Positions 1 to 8,130 of a stretch of 64,000 nucleotides of DNA are shown here, one piece after another. The notes under the pieces are model-generated. The model had not been told where the DNA came from and did no database searches. It was given only the letters and a program-made list of their open reading frames with translations. Position 1 is the first letter of the stretch. Each line of letters opens with the position of its first letter. This stretch comes from Janthinobacterium sp. PAMC25594 (GTDB lineage Bacteria; Pseudomonadota; Gammaproteobacteria; Burkholderiales; Burkholderiaceae_D), in the NCBI RefSeq assembly GCF_019443505.1, contig NZ_CP080377.1, forward strand, positions 5,146,001-5,210,000, given 5' to 3'. The position numbers and the translations under genes were made by a program.

Positions 1-2
1 CC

Positions 3-437
3 GCCTATCTGGCGCAATGGGGCGTGCCGCAGACGCCACAAGATTTATTGCAGCACCAGTGCCTGCATTTCAGCCACCTGACCGACGGCACGCACTGGCA
101 TTTCCAGCGGGGAGAAGGGGAGCAGCGCGAGGATGTGGACGTGCGCGTGCAGGCGGGATTCACGGCGAACAATGGGCTGGTGCTGCACCAGGCGGCGCTG
201 CGGGGACTGGGCATCGTCTACAGCACCACCTTCCTCGCCTGGCGCAATCTGCTCGATGGCAGCCTGCTGCCCGTGCTGTCCGGCTGGGAGCTGCCGCTGA
301 ATCATTTGAGCGCGCTGTATCCTGCCAGCCGCCAGCCGTCGCCGAAGGTGCGCGCGCTGATCGATTTCCTGGTGGCCGAATACCAGCCCGTGCCGCCGTG
401 GGACCGCGAGCTGGCAGCGGCGGGTTTTTTTAGTTGA
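3..437 (+). CDS. LysR-family regulator, C-terminal part (5' truncated)
   Basis: The reading frame is open from the left edge, so the gene begins outside the window. The visible 144 residues look like the last part of a LysR effector-binding domain: a stretch beginning GFTANNGLVLHQAALRGLGI is typical of the region where these regulators reopen the second subdomain, and it is followed by the usual ending (KVRALIDFLVAEY). The DNA-binding helix-turn-helix is not in the window, so family membership rests on the C-terminal pattern only. The gene ends convergently with the M29-like gene and overlaps it by 8 bp. Confidence 0.8.
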   Translation, partial: AYLAQWGVPQTPQDLLQHQCLHFSHLTDGTHWHFQRGEGEQREDVDVRVQAGFTANNGLVLHQAALRGLGIVYSTTFLAWRNLLDGSLLPVLSGWELPLNHLSALYPASRQPSPKVRALIDFLVAEYQPVPPWDRELAAAGFFS

Positions 438-1500
438 GGGTGACGGGTTCCAGCGTCCATGCGCCGTCCGCGTACACTCTTTCGTCGTCGAGGTAAACGG
501 CCTCGGTAACGGCGAAGATATCGACGTGGTAGCGCGCATCCTTGCGCTTGAACTGCGGTTTTGTATACACGCCGTGCTTGGCGCCCAGCGACAGGTGGAT
601 GCCGCACATGCGTTCATACGTGCCGATGTCGTTGACCAGCTGCTCGCGCGAAAAGGCGCGGTTCATGCCGAAGCCCAGTTCGCGCACCCACACTTCGCCC
701 TCATGCGCGCGGATGATCTCCAGCATGGCGGTAAATTCCGGCGTGGCATGCTCCGTGCCCGTCACGCGGCCCTTGTCGATGATCAGGGTGATCGGCGTGT
801 CGGGGCGGTTGACCATGAACTGCGTGTCGCCAAAGACGAAGATGCGTACGCGCCCGTTCACCGCTTCCAGGTCCTGCGCTTCCGTAAACACTTCGCCCAG
901 GGGGAACTGGCCGCCGATATTGTTCATGCCGCTGTAGTCGCCGATATTCAGCTTGGCCGATTCGAACGGCGAGGCAAAGACCAGCTGCTCGCCGCCGCTG
1001 TCGACCATGCCGTGACGGGCGCGGTCGATGCGGGCCTTGAGCGCATGGCCGACGCCGCGATAATAGGCGGGGTCGTAGGCCAGCGAAGCGATGTAGTGCA
1101 GTCCCTGCACGCCGGGCATGCGCGACAAATGCACGTGTTCGATCACTTTCAGGCCCCGCTTGAACAGTTCGATGCGGATGCGGAACGCTTCCAGGCGGAA
1201 GCTGGTCGACTGGATCAGCACGACGAGGCTGCCGGCGGGCAGTTCGGCAAACGCGGCCAGCACGGCGTCCGGCGTGACCTCGTCGAAATCGATGAAGCTC
1301 GCGTCCGGCAAGGCCTGGCGATACGCTTCCGTCAGTACGACATTGAGCCAGCTGCGCTTGTCGCAGACGATCAGGGCCGGTTCGTCCGGGCGGTGGCAGA
1401 TGGCCATGGCCAGCAGGTCGGCCACGTTTTGCGCGGCCACTTCGGTGGCGGCGGCGCTGATGGCGTCGAGCCGGCTGGTGTCATTCTCGGGAAGCGTCAT
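430..1500 (-). CDS. M29-like metallopeptidase / aminopeptidase T-type protein
   Basis: 356 residues, cytoplasmic (no signal peptide). The C-terminal third carries a pattern expected of the M29 aminopeptidase fold, which also includes 2,5-dihydroxypyridine dioxygenase (NicX): glutamates in the GTEHATPEF and VRELGFGMN segments, a histidine in GIHLSLG, and a His-x-Asp pair in YHVDIF that could form the metal site. The start MTLPENDTS at 1500 was preferred over an upstream in-frame start because the additional N-terminus is unlike a protein start. The ligand assignments are inferred from spacing, and the substrate cannot be told; it could be a peptidase or a ring-opening dioxygenase relative. Confidence 0.65.
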   Translation of the reverse strand: MTLPENDTSRLDAISAAATEVAAQNVADLLAMAICHRPDEPALIVCDKRSWLNVVLTEAYRQALPDASFIDFDEVTPDAVLAAFAELPAGSLVVLIQSTSFRLEAFRIRIELFKRGLKVIEHVHLSRMPGVQGLHYIASLAYDPAYYRGVGHALKARIDRARHGMVDSGGEQLVFASPFESAKLNIGDYSGMNNIGGQFPLGEVFTEAQDLEAVNGRVRIFVFGDTQFMVNRPDTPITLIIDKGRVTGTEHATPEFTAMLEIIRAHEGEVWVRELGFGMNRAFSREQLVNDIGTYERMCGIHLSLGAKHGVYTKPQFKRKDARYHVDIFAVTEAVYLDDERVYADGAWTLEPVTLN

Positions 1501-1800
1501 GGTGCGAAGGTGTCTGGCGTGAAGGAATCGCAGCATTATAAGGTGATTGCTGCTTAAGGTGATTGCGGCAGGGCACACCATTCCCCATCGGGCGGAGGAC
1601 CTGTGGCTGCCGCGCCCCTGATTATCTTGTGTAGTGCTTTATGGCAATGTATTATTTGAGAAATGGTATGGTATGGCAGGACATGGCAGCGAGCCTGGAA
1701 GCGGACCGGCGCAGCGGCAAAGCCGCACATGCGCACGGTGACACGCTTTCAGTGATGCAGGGACAACAAGCCAACAGGCGATGACTAAGAGTGTGATGTG
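1501..1800. other. Intergenic region between divergent genes
   Basis: About 300 bp without a convincing gene, between the leftward M29-like gene and the rightward hypothetical. It must hold both promoters. The only structure noticed is a short tandem repeat at 1539-1566, where TAAGGTGATTGC occurs twice with a 16-bp period just upstream of the leftward gene. No clear terminator or RNA gene was seen. Confidence 0.5.
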
Positions 1801-2247
1801 ATGAGCATAATCGGACAAGATATTCCCATGGAGCGGCCAGATACGGATGGGCGCGCTGCCGTATTCGTTCCCGTCACGGGCGTCAAGGAAGATGTCCTGC
1901 TGACCATACGCAAGGGTGCGGCGATCGTCGGCTTTGCCAATCACGACCGCACGATCACCGTGTATTTTGAAAGCAACCGCTTTGACGACCCCGTGCTGGC
2001 CAAGTGGGAGCACAAGGCGCGCAAGGCCTACGACCGCCTGGTCGACAATGCGCCCACCGTGTCGAAGCTGACCACCAGCCCCGTCAATTTCGAGCAGATC
2101 GGCTACATCAATGGCAAGGGCATCACCATCCGCCGTATGGAAAGCCTGCAGCGCTGGCTCGCGTATTCGGATGCGATGGAGACTTGCCCGGTGACGGATA
2201 TCATTCCGCGCACGGTGATCGCCAAGATTGACGCCGTCAAGGTGTAG
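1801..2247 (+). CDS. Conserved hypothetical protein, about 148 aa
   Basis: A small soluble protein without signal peptide or membrane segment, rich in beta-type and charged sequence (for example VFVPVTGVKEDVLLTIRKG and VIAKIDAVKV at the end). I do not recognise a family. Codon use matches the GC-rich neighbours, which supports it as real. ATG at 1801 is preferred; a GTG lies one codon earlier. It is followed by a long palindromic element and is not in an operon. Confidence 0.6.
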   Translation: MSIIGQDIPMERPDTDGRAAVFVPVTGVKEDVLLTIRKGAAIVGFANHDRTITVYFESNRFDDPVLAKWEHKARKAYDRLVDNAPTVSKLTTSPVNFEQIGYINGKGITIRRMESLQRWLAYSDAMETCPVTDIIPRTVIAKIDAVKV

Positions 2248-2273
2248 GTGTGCATACGGGAGCCAACAATGTT

Positions 2274-2309
2274 GTCGGATTACGCGCGGCTTTGCCGCGC
2301 TAATCCGAC
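2274..2309. repeat. Long GC-rich palindrome (REP-like / transcription stop)
   Basis: GTCGGATTA-c-GCGCGGC at 2274-2290 and GCCGCGCTAATCCGAC at 2294-2309 form a 16-bp stem with one bulged base and a TTT loop. It lies between the 3' ends of convergent genes. There is no clear T-run, so it resembles a dispersed REP-type palindrome more than a classic intrinsic terminator, although it could act as either. Confidence 0.6.
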
Positions 2310-2340
2310 CTACTCGACCTACGCCTGACCTTGCTTATTC

Positions 2341-3843
2341 CTATACCACGATGATATTCGCCTGCGCCTTGAGCGGGCAGGGCAGGGTGTCGTCGAAAGT
2401 GATTTCGATGGCGCTGGCGACGAACATGCCGCCGATGTGCTGGGCGGCGATTTCCGGCGGCGTGCCGGGCTTGGTCAGGTTGACGTCTTGCGCGAAGACA
2501 AACACGCGCCAGGTGCCGTAGACCTTTTGATCATATTGCAGCAGGGTGCGGTAAGCGCGCTTCAAGTCCAGGCTGCCTGCATATACGCCGTCGTTGGCGC
2601 CCGCGTCGAAGCCCAGGCCATCGTCCGTCAGCGATTCGACGAAATACAGGCCCTGCGGTGCCTGGAACAGCACGAAGGCATACAGCTCCGTGCCGCGGAA
2701 GACAGTGCCGTTGTCGCGCTTGAAACTGGCGCGTATCCACAACGGTTCATACGCTTGCACGACGGCCGGCGTATCCGTTTCCACAGGCCCCGCCACATGG
2801 ATGTTGACTTGTGTTTCGGTCACCGCATGCTGGTAGGTGGCGCCCGTCGTGAAACGTTGATACTCCCAGCTGATGTCGGCCGTGTAGGGCAGGCCCGCGT
2901 TCGGCGCTTCCGGCAACACCCATTGCGCCACGACGCGTTCGGCCAGGGTCAGTTCGCCGGCGGCCGGTGGTGTTGCTTCCTGGCCACGCCAGAACGGGTC
3001 GGCGATATCGGAGCAGGCGACGGCGATGGCGCCCGAGGCGATGGCCGAGGCCACGCCCGCCACCGTGAATTCGGGCTGGCCCGAACCGGCCCCTTCCAGC
3101 GAACAGCAATGCACGTCGGGCTCCGTTTCCTCGAAGCTGCCGCCCACGCTGAAACTGGCCTTGCCGGAGCCGAGCGCGGCGGCAATGATGGCCACCAGCG
3201 CGGCGATGATGGCGATGATGATGGCGAGTATCTTCCACCACGGGTCGGAAAACGGCAGCTCGCCATGCGTGCCCGCGTAGGCGGGGTTCGGCGTCCAGAC
3301 GAGGGTCATGCCGGTCGGCACGATGGGCCCCAGGCCGGGCGGGCAGCGGCACTCCTTCCCATCCGTGCCCGTGCCGCCCCAGCGCTTGCCCGGCAAGTGC
3401 CCCTGCGGCTTGGACAGTTCCAGCGTGCCTTCCTCGACCGTGCACGTGTAGGTGTTGGTGGTGCTGTCGAAGCGCGTCTGCGAGACGAAGATTTGCTGGA
3501 TCGAGCGGCGCGGCGTGTAGCCGTCGGCCTTGGCGACAAAGCTGACGAGTCTCTTGCCGGGCGCCGCATGCTGGAAGTCGGCGTCCCACATCACCAGCAT
3601 GGCCGCGCCGGCGGGAATGCTGGCAAAGAAAAAGGTGCGCGCCACGGGTACGATGCCGGGGTCGCCCACGCTTTCCAGGTACACCGTGACATTCGTCATC
3701 GCGCTGCTGGACATGTTGGTGACGTGGGCGGCGATGCGCAAGCCATAGATGGCATTGTCGAAAATGCCATCGGGCAGCATGATATTGGTGACGGGCTCGA
3801 TCGCGAACGGCCGCGTCAGCACCTGCATGGGGGTGTCGCTCAT
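2341..3843 (-). CDS. Membrane-anchored Ig-fold (CARDB / choice-of-anchor-like) protein
   Basis: 500 residues, second gene of a two-gene operon; its ATG overlaps the stop of the upstream gene (ATGA, 3840-3843). The N-terminal about 130 residues look like a CARDB-type beta-sandwich (GLRIAAHVTNMSSSAMTNV pattern). The middle holds a strongly hydrophobic segment (WWKILAIIIAIIAALVAIIA) and a Cys-rich patch (CRCPP, CCSLE). The C-terminal part contains LTDDGLGFDAGANDGVYAG, resembling the choice-of-anchor X type motif. No signal peptide is evident. Function unknown; surface or envelope display is an inference. Confidence 0.65.
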   Translation of the reverse strand: MSDTPMQVLTRPFAIEPVTNIMLPDGIFDNAIYGLRIAAHVTNMSSSAMTNVTVYLESVGDPGIVPVARTFFFASIPAGAAMLVMWDADFQHAAPGKRLVSFVAKADGYTPRRSIQQIFVSQTRFDSTTNTYTCTVEEGTLELSKPQGHLPGKRWGGTGTDGKECRCPPGLGPIVPTGMTLVWTPNPAYAGTHGELPFSDPWWKILAIIIAIIAALVAIIAAALGSGKASFSVGGSFEETEPDVHCCSLEGAGSGQPEFTVAGVASAIASGAIAVACSDIADPFWRGQEATPPAAGELTLAERVVAQWVLPEAPNAGLPYTADISWEYQRFTTGATYQHAVTETQVNIHVAGPVETDTPAVVQAYEPLWIRASFKRDNGTVFRGTELYAFVLFQAPQGLYFVESLTDDGLGFDAGANDGVYAGSLDLKRAYRTLLQYDQKVYGTWRVFVFAQDVNLTKPGTPPEIAAQHIGGMFVASAIEITFDDTLPCPLKAQANIIVV

Positions 3844-4727
3844 GATGCTTGCTCCTCGGGGCTGTGCTGTTCTTGCGCCTGCTCTTGAGCTTGCTCTTTC
3901 TCCAGAGCGGTGACGACATACGTGATGCCGCCCAGTACCTTGCCGTCCTGGCTCTCCAGCACGCGCAGCAGCGCATACTGGCGTGGCGGCAAGGCTTCGG
4001 CACGCAGGCTCAGGTACGCGGCCTGCGCCTGGCCGCGCGGCACTTCCAGCGCCAGTTTTTGCTCGCCGGGCACATCGCCATTGCAGTGGGGCGTGCGTGC
4101 CAGGCCCGCTGTCAGGCGCGCTTCTCGGGCCGGCTGCCATCTGTCCAGGCCCAGGGTGGCCAGCAAACGCGCCGGCAGTTCGCCACCCTGTTCAATGTGC
4201 AATTCCACTTTCCTCGCTGCGCGGGGCAGGGCCGCCACCGTGAGGGCCAGCAGCTGCGCGCGCCTGGCCGCCAGCACCACGGTGACGTTGCGCTGCGCGA
4301 TCTGCTCGTGCAAGGTGGGCTGGAAGGGGAAACCGTTGGGCAGCGGGTCGGGCAGCGGGTTGATGTCGCCCGCGCCGTGGGCCACGGCCAGCAGGCATTC
4401 GTGGCCGCCATTGACGATGACGGGCACCCAGGGCACCAGGCACAGTACTTCCTGCGTGGCGCCGGGCGGCAGGTCGGCAAACGCGGAACCGATCTGCGTG
4501 GCGGCGCCGACGGCGATCTGGCCGGACGGGTCGGCCCAGTAAAAGTCCACGCGCACGCCATTCGAGGCGCTGTTGCCCGTGTTGTGCACGCGGCCCCACA
4601 GGTAATTGCTGGTGCCGGCAATGGGCGCGCCGGGTGGGCCATTCGGATCATTACCGGGCACGACCCAGATATCGGCGCTATCCCACCACCAGGGCTGGCC
4701 GTCTTCGATGATCAGGTGGGCTGACAT
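3840..4727 (-). CDS. CARDB-like hypothetical protein, first gene of operon
   Basis: 295 residues, starting MSAHLIIEDGQPWWWDSADI after a good ribosome site (AAGGAG, just upstream of 4727). Residues about 40-130 fit a CARDB-like domain: a WGRVHNTGNSASNGVRVDFY strand pattern, a PPGATQEV turn and a W-x-P segment. The C-terminal half is Ala/Leu-rich and ends in a Glu/Gln-rich tail (EKEQAQEQAQEQ). No secretion signal was seen. It is co-translated with the downstream membrane protein through a 4-bp overlap, so the two probably work together. Exact role unknown. Confidence 0.65.
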   Translation of the reverse strand: MSAHLIIEDGQPWWWDSADIWVVPGNDPNGPPGAPIAGTSNYLWGRVHNTGNSASNGVRVDFYWADPSGQIAVGAATQIGSAFADLPPGATQEVLCLVPWVPVIVNGGHECLLAVAHGAGDINPLPDPLPNGFPFQPTLHEQIAQRNVTVVLAARRAQLLALTVAALPRAARKVELHIEQGGELPARLLATLGLDRWQPAREARLTAGLARTPHCNGDVPGEQKLALEVPRGQAQAAYLSLRAEALPPRQYALLRVLESQDGKVLGGITYVVTALEKEQAQEQAQEQHSPEEQAS

Positions 4728-4895
4728 GGCAATCTCCTTGTCCGTGGCCGGTGCTTGTAGCTTAGGCCGCGGCGGCCCTGGCCTCTTGATCGGCATCAAG
4801 TCTGCGGATCGCTGCGCAGGCACGCCGTGGCGGCGCCTGCGTGGGGTAAGATTGCGGCAGAATGCAGCTGAGTAAATCCAGGAAAAGGTTGGAAC

Positions 4896-5789
4896 GTGTC
4901 TGAAAAAGTGAATGAAGTTTGCATCAACGCCGCTTGCGGCCGGACCTTGCCGCTGCGCGTGGCGCATTGCCCGTTTTGCGGCGCGCGCCAGGTGGCTGCA
5001 GCGCCTGTATTAGAGAAAGTGCCAGCGCCGCCCTCGCTGCCGCGCATGCCGCCGCCGGTGCCGGTAGTCGCGCCCGCGCCCGCTCCCATGCCCCAGCCCG
5101 CTCCCCAGCCTGTCCTGCCACCGGCGCCCGCGCCAGTCAAGGCGCCGCCCGCGAAACCGGCCGCCAGGGCTTCGGTGCCGCCGCCACGCCCTCCCGTGCG
5201 CTTGCGCACGTGGATCGCGGCGGCCGTGGTGCTGACCGGTATCTGGTTTTATAACAAGCCGGCCGACAAGCCGGCCAGCGTGGCGGAACAGGTCGAGGCC
5301 GCCACCGCATTGGCGGCGCAGTGCGACCTGGACGGGGCGCGCAGCGCGCTGGCCGTGCTGAAAAGCGCCAGGGCGTCCGCCGCGCAGATCAAGCGCTTGC
5401 AGGCGAACATCAGCAAGTCCGCCGCCGCGTGCGACCGGCAACAGCAGCGGGCGCAGGCGTGGACGGCGCTGCAAGACAGCGTCAGGCAGGCGCTCGATGC
5501 GGGCAAGCCGGAGCTGGCCGCCACGCGCCTGGCCGCCTATGTGAAGCGTTGGGGCGACGATCCCGATACGCTGGAACTCGATGCCAAAGTAAAAGTGGCA
5601 CTGGCCAGCGCCCAGCTCGATGCGGCCGACGCCTGTCTGGCGAAAAGCGACCGCGTCTGCCTGGAAAACAGCCTGATCGCCGCCGAGCGCTATCAACGGC
5701 CGGAACTGGCGGCGCGCACGCAGGCGCTGCGCGCGGCTTTGTCGCAATTGCTCGAACGTTCGCTGCTCGATGCGTCACCAGGCCAGTAG
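4896..5789 (+). CDS. Zinc-ribbon single-span membrane protein
   Basis: 297 residues. The N-terminus has a zinc-ribbon pattern (CINAACG at 8-14 and CPFCG near 26-30). A proline/alanine linker follows (about residues 35-100), then one membrane segment (WIAAAVVLTGIWFY) and a C-terminal helical region of about 180 residues with cysteines spaced through it. The cytoplasmic zinc ribbon plus extracytoplasmic helical domain layout is seen in several uncharacterised bacterial proteins. No catalytic motif was seen. It diverges from the CARDB-like operon. Confidence 0.65.
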   Translation: MSEKVNEVCINAACGRTLPLRVAHCPFCGARQVAAAPVLEKVPAPPSLPRMPPPVPVVAPAPAPMPQPAPQPVLPPAPAPVKAPPAKPAARASVPPPRPPVRLRTWIAAAVVLTGIWFYNKPADKPASVAEQVEAATALAAQCDLDGARSALAVLKSARASAAQIKRLQANISKSAAACDRQQQRAQAWTALQDSVRQALDAGKPELAATRLAAYVKRWGDDPDTLELDAKVKVALASAQLDAADACLAKSDRVCLENSLIAAERYQRPELAARTQALRAALSQLLERSLLDASPGQ

Positions 5790-5800
5790 CGCCAACAACT

Positions 5801-5836
5801 AAAACGCCCGCCGCGGCCAGGCCGGGCGGGCGCACT
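5801..5836 (-). terminator. Rho-independent terminator of the phosphatase gene
   Basis: CGCCCGCC (5805-5812) pairs with GGCGGGCG (5825-5832). On the minus strand the hairpin is followed by TTTTAGTTGTT, so it fits termination of the leftward phosphatase gene and probably also blocks rightward transcription from the zinc-ribbon gene. Confidence 0.7.
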
Positions 5837-5846
5837 TTACGCAGCC

Positions 5847-7967
5847 TTACTCTTGCGGCACCAGCGCCAGCGCCGCGCTGAAGTCGCCCATGGGCTTGCC
5901 GCCATTGGCCACCAGCGCCTTGTCGCGCGTGCTCAGGCCGTCGAGCACGGGCAGGCCGAAGCGGTGCGTGATGGCGCGCAGGATCGAGGCCGAATCGTAT
6001 TGCGTATGGTCAACCAAGCCCTTTTTCACGTACGGCGAGACGAGGATGGCCGGCACGCGCGTGCCCGGACCCCAGCGGTCGCCCTTCGGCGGCGCGGCGT
6101 GATCATAAAAGCCGCCGTTTTCATCGTAGGTGACGATGACCAGCATGTTTTTCCACTGCGGACTCTTTTTCAGCTGGGCGATGACGCTGGCGATATGCGC
6201 GTCGCCGTCGGCCACGCTGGCATAGCCCGCATGCTGGTTCAAATTGCCCTGCGGCTTGTAGAAGGCCACGGGCGGCAGCTTGCCGGCGCTGGCATCGGCG
6301 AGGAACTGGCTGTCGAAGTCGCGCAGGTGGGCGGCGCGGTAGGCGGGCGCCTTCACCGGGTCCATGTTGGCAAAGTAATTGAACGGCTGGTGGTGGAACT
6401 GGAAGTTGGGCGGATTCGGGAAGCTGCCGGCGCGCGCGCTGGCCGTGGCCAGGGCCGTCGTATCCTTCCAGGCGCCCGCATACCAGGCCCAGTCGATGTT
6501 CTTGCCAGAGAGCAAGTCGCCGATATTCGTCTGCGTCTGCTGCGGCAGGGTGTTGGCCTTGCCCGTGTCCGCATACAGCTTGCTGCTGTCGCCGGACGCG
6601 GGCGCGTTGCTGCTGGGCTGGAACGGCGGCTGCATGGTGTTGACGGCGTAGAACATGCCGGTGCCGTCGGCCGGCGTCAGCGCGCCGTCGTTGGCATAGG
6701 CGGGCGCGCCGTTCAGCACGGTGCTCGGTGCCGTGGCGGACGGCGTCAGGCGCACGAAGTTACCGTTGGCGTCGACGTCGATCTTCGCGATCGAGCCCTT
6801 GGCCACCGAGGTGTTCGCGTTCGGATAGGTGGGCGCGCAGGCGCAGATCAGGTACTGGTGCGTGAGGAAGGAGCCGCCGAAGGCGCCGATGAACAGATTG
6901 TCGGCCAGCGCATATTGTTTGGCGATGTCCCACAGCTGCATCTTGCTGCCGTCGTAATAGCCCATGGACAGGCCGCCCGCGTCGGAATACGCGGCGAACT
7001 TGTCGTTGGCGCCGCCGTTGATCTGCATCTGGTTGTTGTAGAAGCGGTGCACCAGGTCGCGCGTGATGACCGATTGCGGCAGGTACAGGGGGCTGCCGGC
7101 ATCGTCGATCTGGAACGGTTTGTTGGGCAGGTTGGCCGACTGCGCCTGGGTGATGACAGTGCTCTGGCCGGCCGCCGTCATGCCGCCCCAGGTGGGCGGC
7201 AGCACGGGCAGGGTGCTGCCGTCATAGTCTTTCTGCGGCACATAGGCGGAAGTCGATGTGGGATTGACGCCCGGTACGCCATTCGCGCCCGGGAACAGGC
7301 CGTACAGATTGTCGAAGCCGCGGTTTTCCGCGTAGATGACGACGATGGTCTGGATATTGTTCAGCGCCAGGGCGCCGTTCAGGGCGGCCAGCGCGTCGGC
7401 CGGCGCCGCCTGTGCGCTGGCGCTGGCGATCAAGGCCGTCACGCTGGCGTTTTCCGCCTTCAGTTTCGCCAGCTCGTCGCCGCTGGCCTTGTTGAAGTCC
7501 GATGCCAGGCCCGCTTCCGACACGCCCAGGCGCGCGGCCAGCTTGCCGCTGGCAGCCGTAAAGTCGCCGCCGTTGCCGTCCATGACTTGCGCCAGTTCCG
7601 TCGACAGGGCGCTGACGAAGGCGCTGTGCCCGGCGGGGGCGCGCAGCAGCAGCTTTTGCGTGACCTTGCTGCCGGCGTCGCCGATGGCTTCGTGGCGGAT
7701 GGCATCCGTGCCGATGGTCACGAGCACGGCGCCCTGACCATCGAGCGTGTAGCTGCCGTCGGCGGCCGTGCGCACGGCCGCCGAGCCGCTGTCGCAGGTC
7801 AGCTTGGTCGTGCCGCTTTCCAGGCACACCTGGGCGTTTTCATAGTAGCTGCCGATGACCTGGCCCGTGATATGGGGCGTGACGGCGTAGTCGCTGCCGC
7901 AGGCGGCCAGGCCCAGCGACAGTAGCAACGGCAGGGGCCGTAAAGAAGTTTTTGCGTGCAAGTTCAT
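5847..7967 (-). CDS. Lipoprotein acid phosphatase / phospholipase C-type phosphoesterase
   Basis: 706 residues from the second ATG (7967), which has AGAAGG at a proper distance; the first ATG at 7973 is too close to it. The N-terminus has a lipoprotein signal ending LGLAACG. Residues about 25-190 form an extra Ala-rich domain. The phosphoesterase (AcpA/PlcC family) domain follows, with IYAENRGFDNLYGLFPGANG, a central CACAPTYPN region, and the C-terminal VTYDENGGFYDH motif that supplies metal ligands in this family. It should hydrolyse phosphoesters in the periplasm. Divergent from the peroxidase gene across a region with repeated motifs. Confidence 0.85.
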   Translation of the reverse strand: MNLHAKTSLRPLPLLLSLGLAACGSDYAVTPHITGQVIGSYYENAQVCLESGTTKLTCDSGSAAVRTAADGSYTLDGQGAVLVTIGTDAIRHEAIGDAGSKVTQKLLLRAPAGHSAFVSALSTELAQVMDGNGGDFTAASGKLAARLGVSEAGLASDFNKASGDELAKLKAENASVTALIASASAQAAPADALAALNGALALNNIQTIVVIYAENRGFDNLYGLFPGANGVPGVNPTSTSAYVPQKDYDGSTLPVLPPTWGGMTAAGQSTVITQAQSANLPNKPFQIDDAGSPLYLPQSVITRDLVHRFYNNQMQINGGANDKFAAYSDAGGLSMGYYDGSKMQLWDIAKQYALADNLFIGAFGGSFLTHQYLICACAPTYPNANTSVAKGSIAKIDVDANGNFVRLTPSATAPSTVLNGAPAYANDGALTPADGTGMFYAVNTMQPPFQPSSNAPASGDSSKLYADTGKANTLPQQTQTNIGDLLSGKNIDWAWYAGAWKDTTALATASARAGSFPNPPNFQFHHQPFNYFANMDPVKAPAYRAAHLRDFDSQFLADASAGKLPPVAFYKPQGNLNQHAGYASVADGDAHIASVIAQLKKSPQWKNMLVIVTYDENGGFYDHAAPPKGDRWGPGTRVPAILVSPYVKKGLVDHTQYDSASILRAITHRFGLPVLDGLSTRDKALVANGGKPMGDFSAALALVPQE

Positions 7968-8012
7968 GTTCATGCCTTCTGGGTGGAAAACGTCGCATGC
8001 TAGGCAGGCAAT

Positions 8013-8077
8013 ATGTCAGCTGCGTGACATGTCAGCGTCTGTTACATGACGTAATGTACGAACTTGATACATGACGT
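8013..8077. promoter_or_regulatory. Repeated motifs in the phosphatase/peroxidase divergent region
   Basis: TACATGACGT occurs twice (8043-8052 and 8068-8077). The first copy also forms TACAT-N6-ATGTA (8043-8058). ATGTCAG occurs at 8013-8019 and 8029-8035. The density of these motifs between two divergent starts suggests an operator for a shared regulator. The repeat spacing does not match the 11-bp Pho box period, so the regulator is unknown. Confidence 0.45.
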
Positions 8078-8130
8078 TTTGCGGGGGCTTGTCACGCAGT
8101 TGTCACATGCCCTTGCTACGCTGCCAGCCC

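Noticed and set aside
5853..7925. A 690-codon open frame on the plus strand
   Set aside because: Antisense to the acid phosphatase gene, with no recognisable domain.
8013..8035. Pho box before the acid phosphatase
   Set aside because: The TGTCA motifs are 16 bp apart, not the 11-bp period of Pho boxes.
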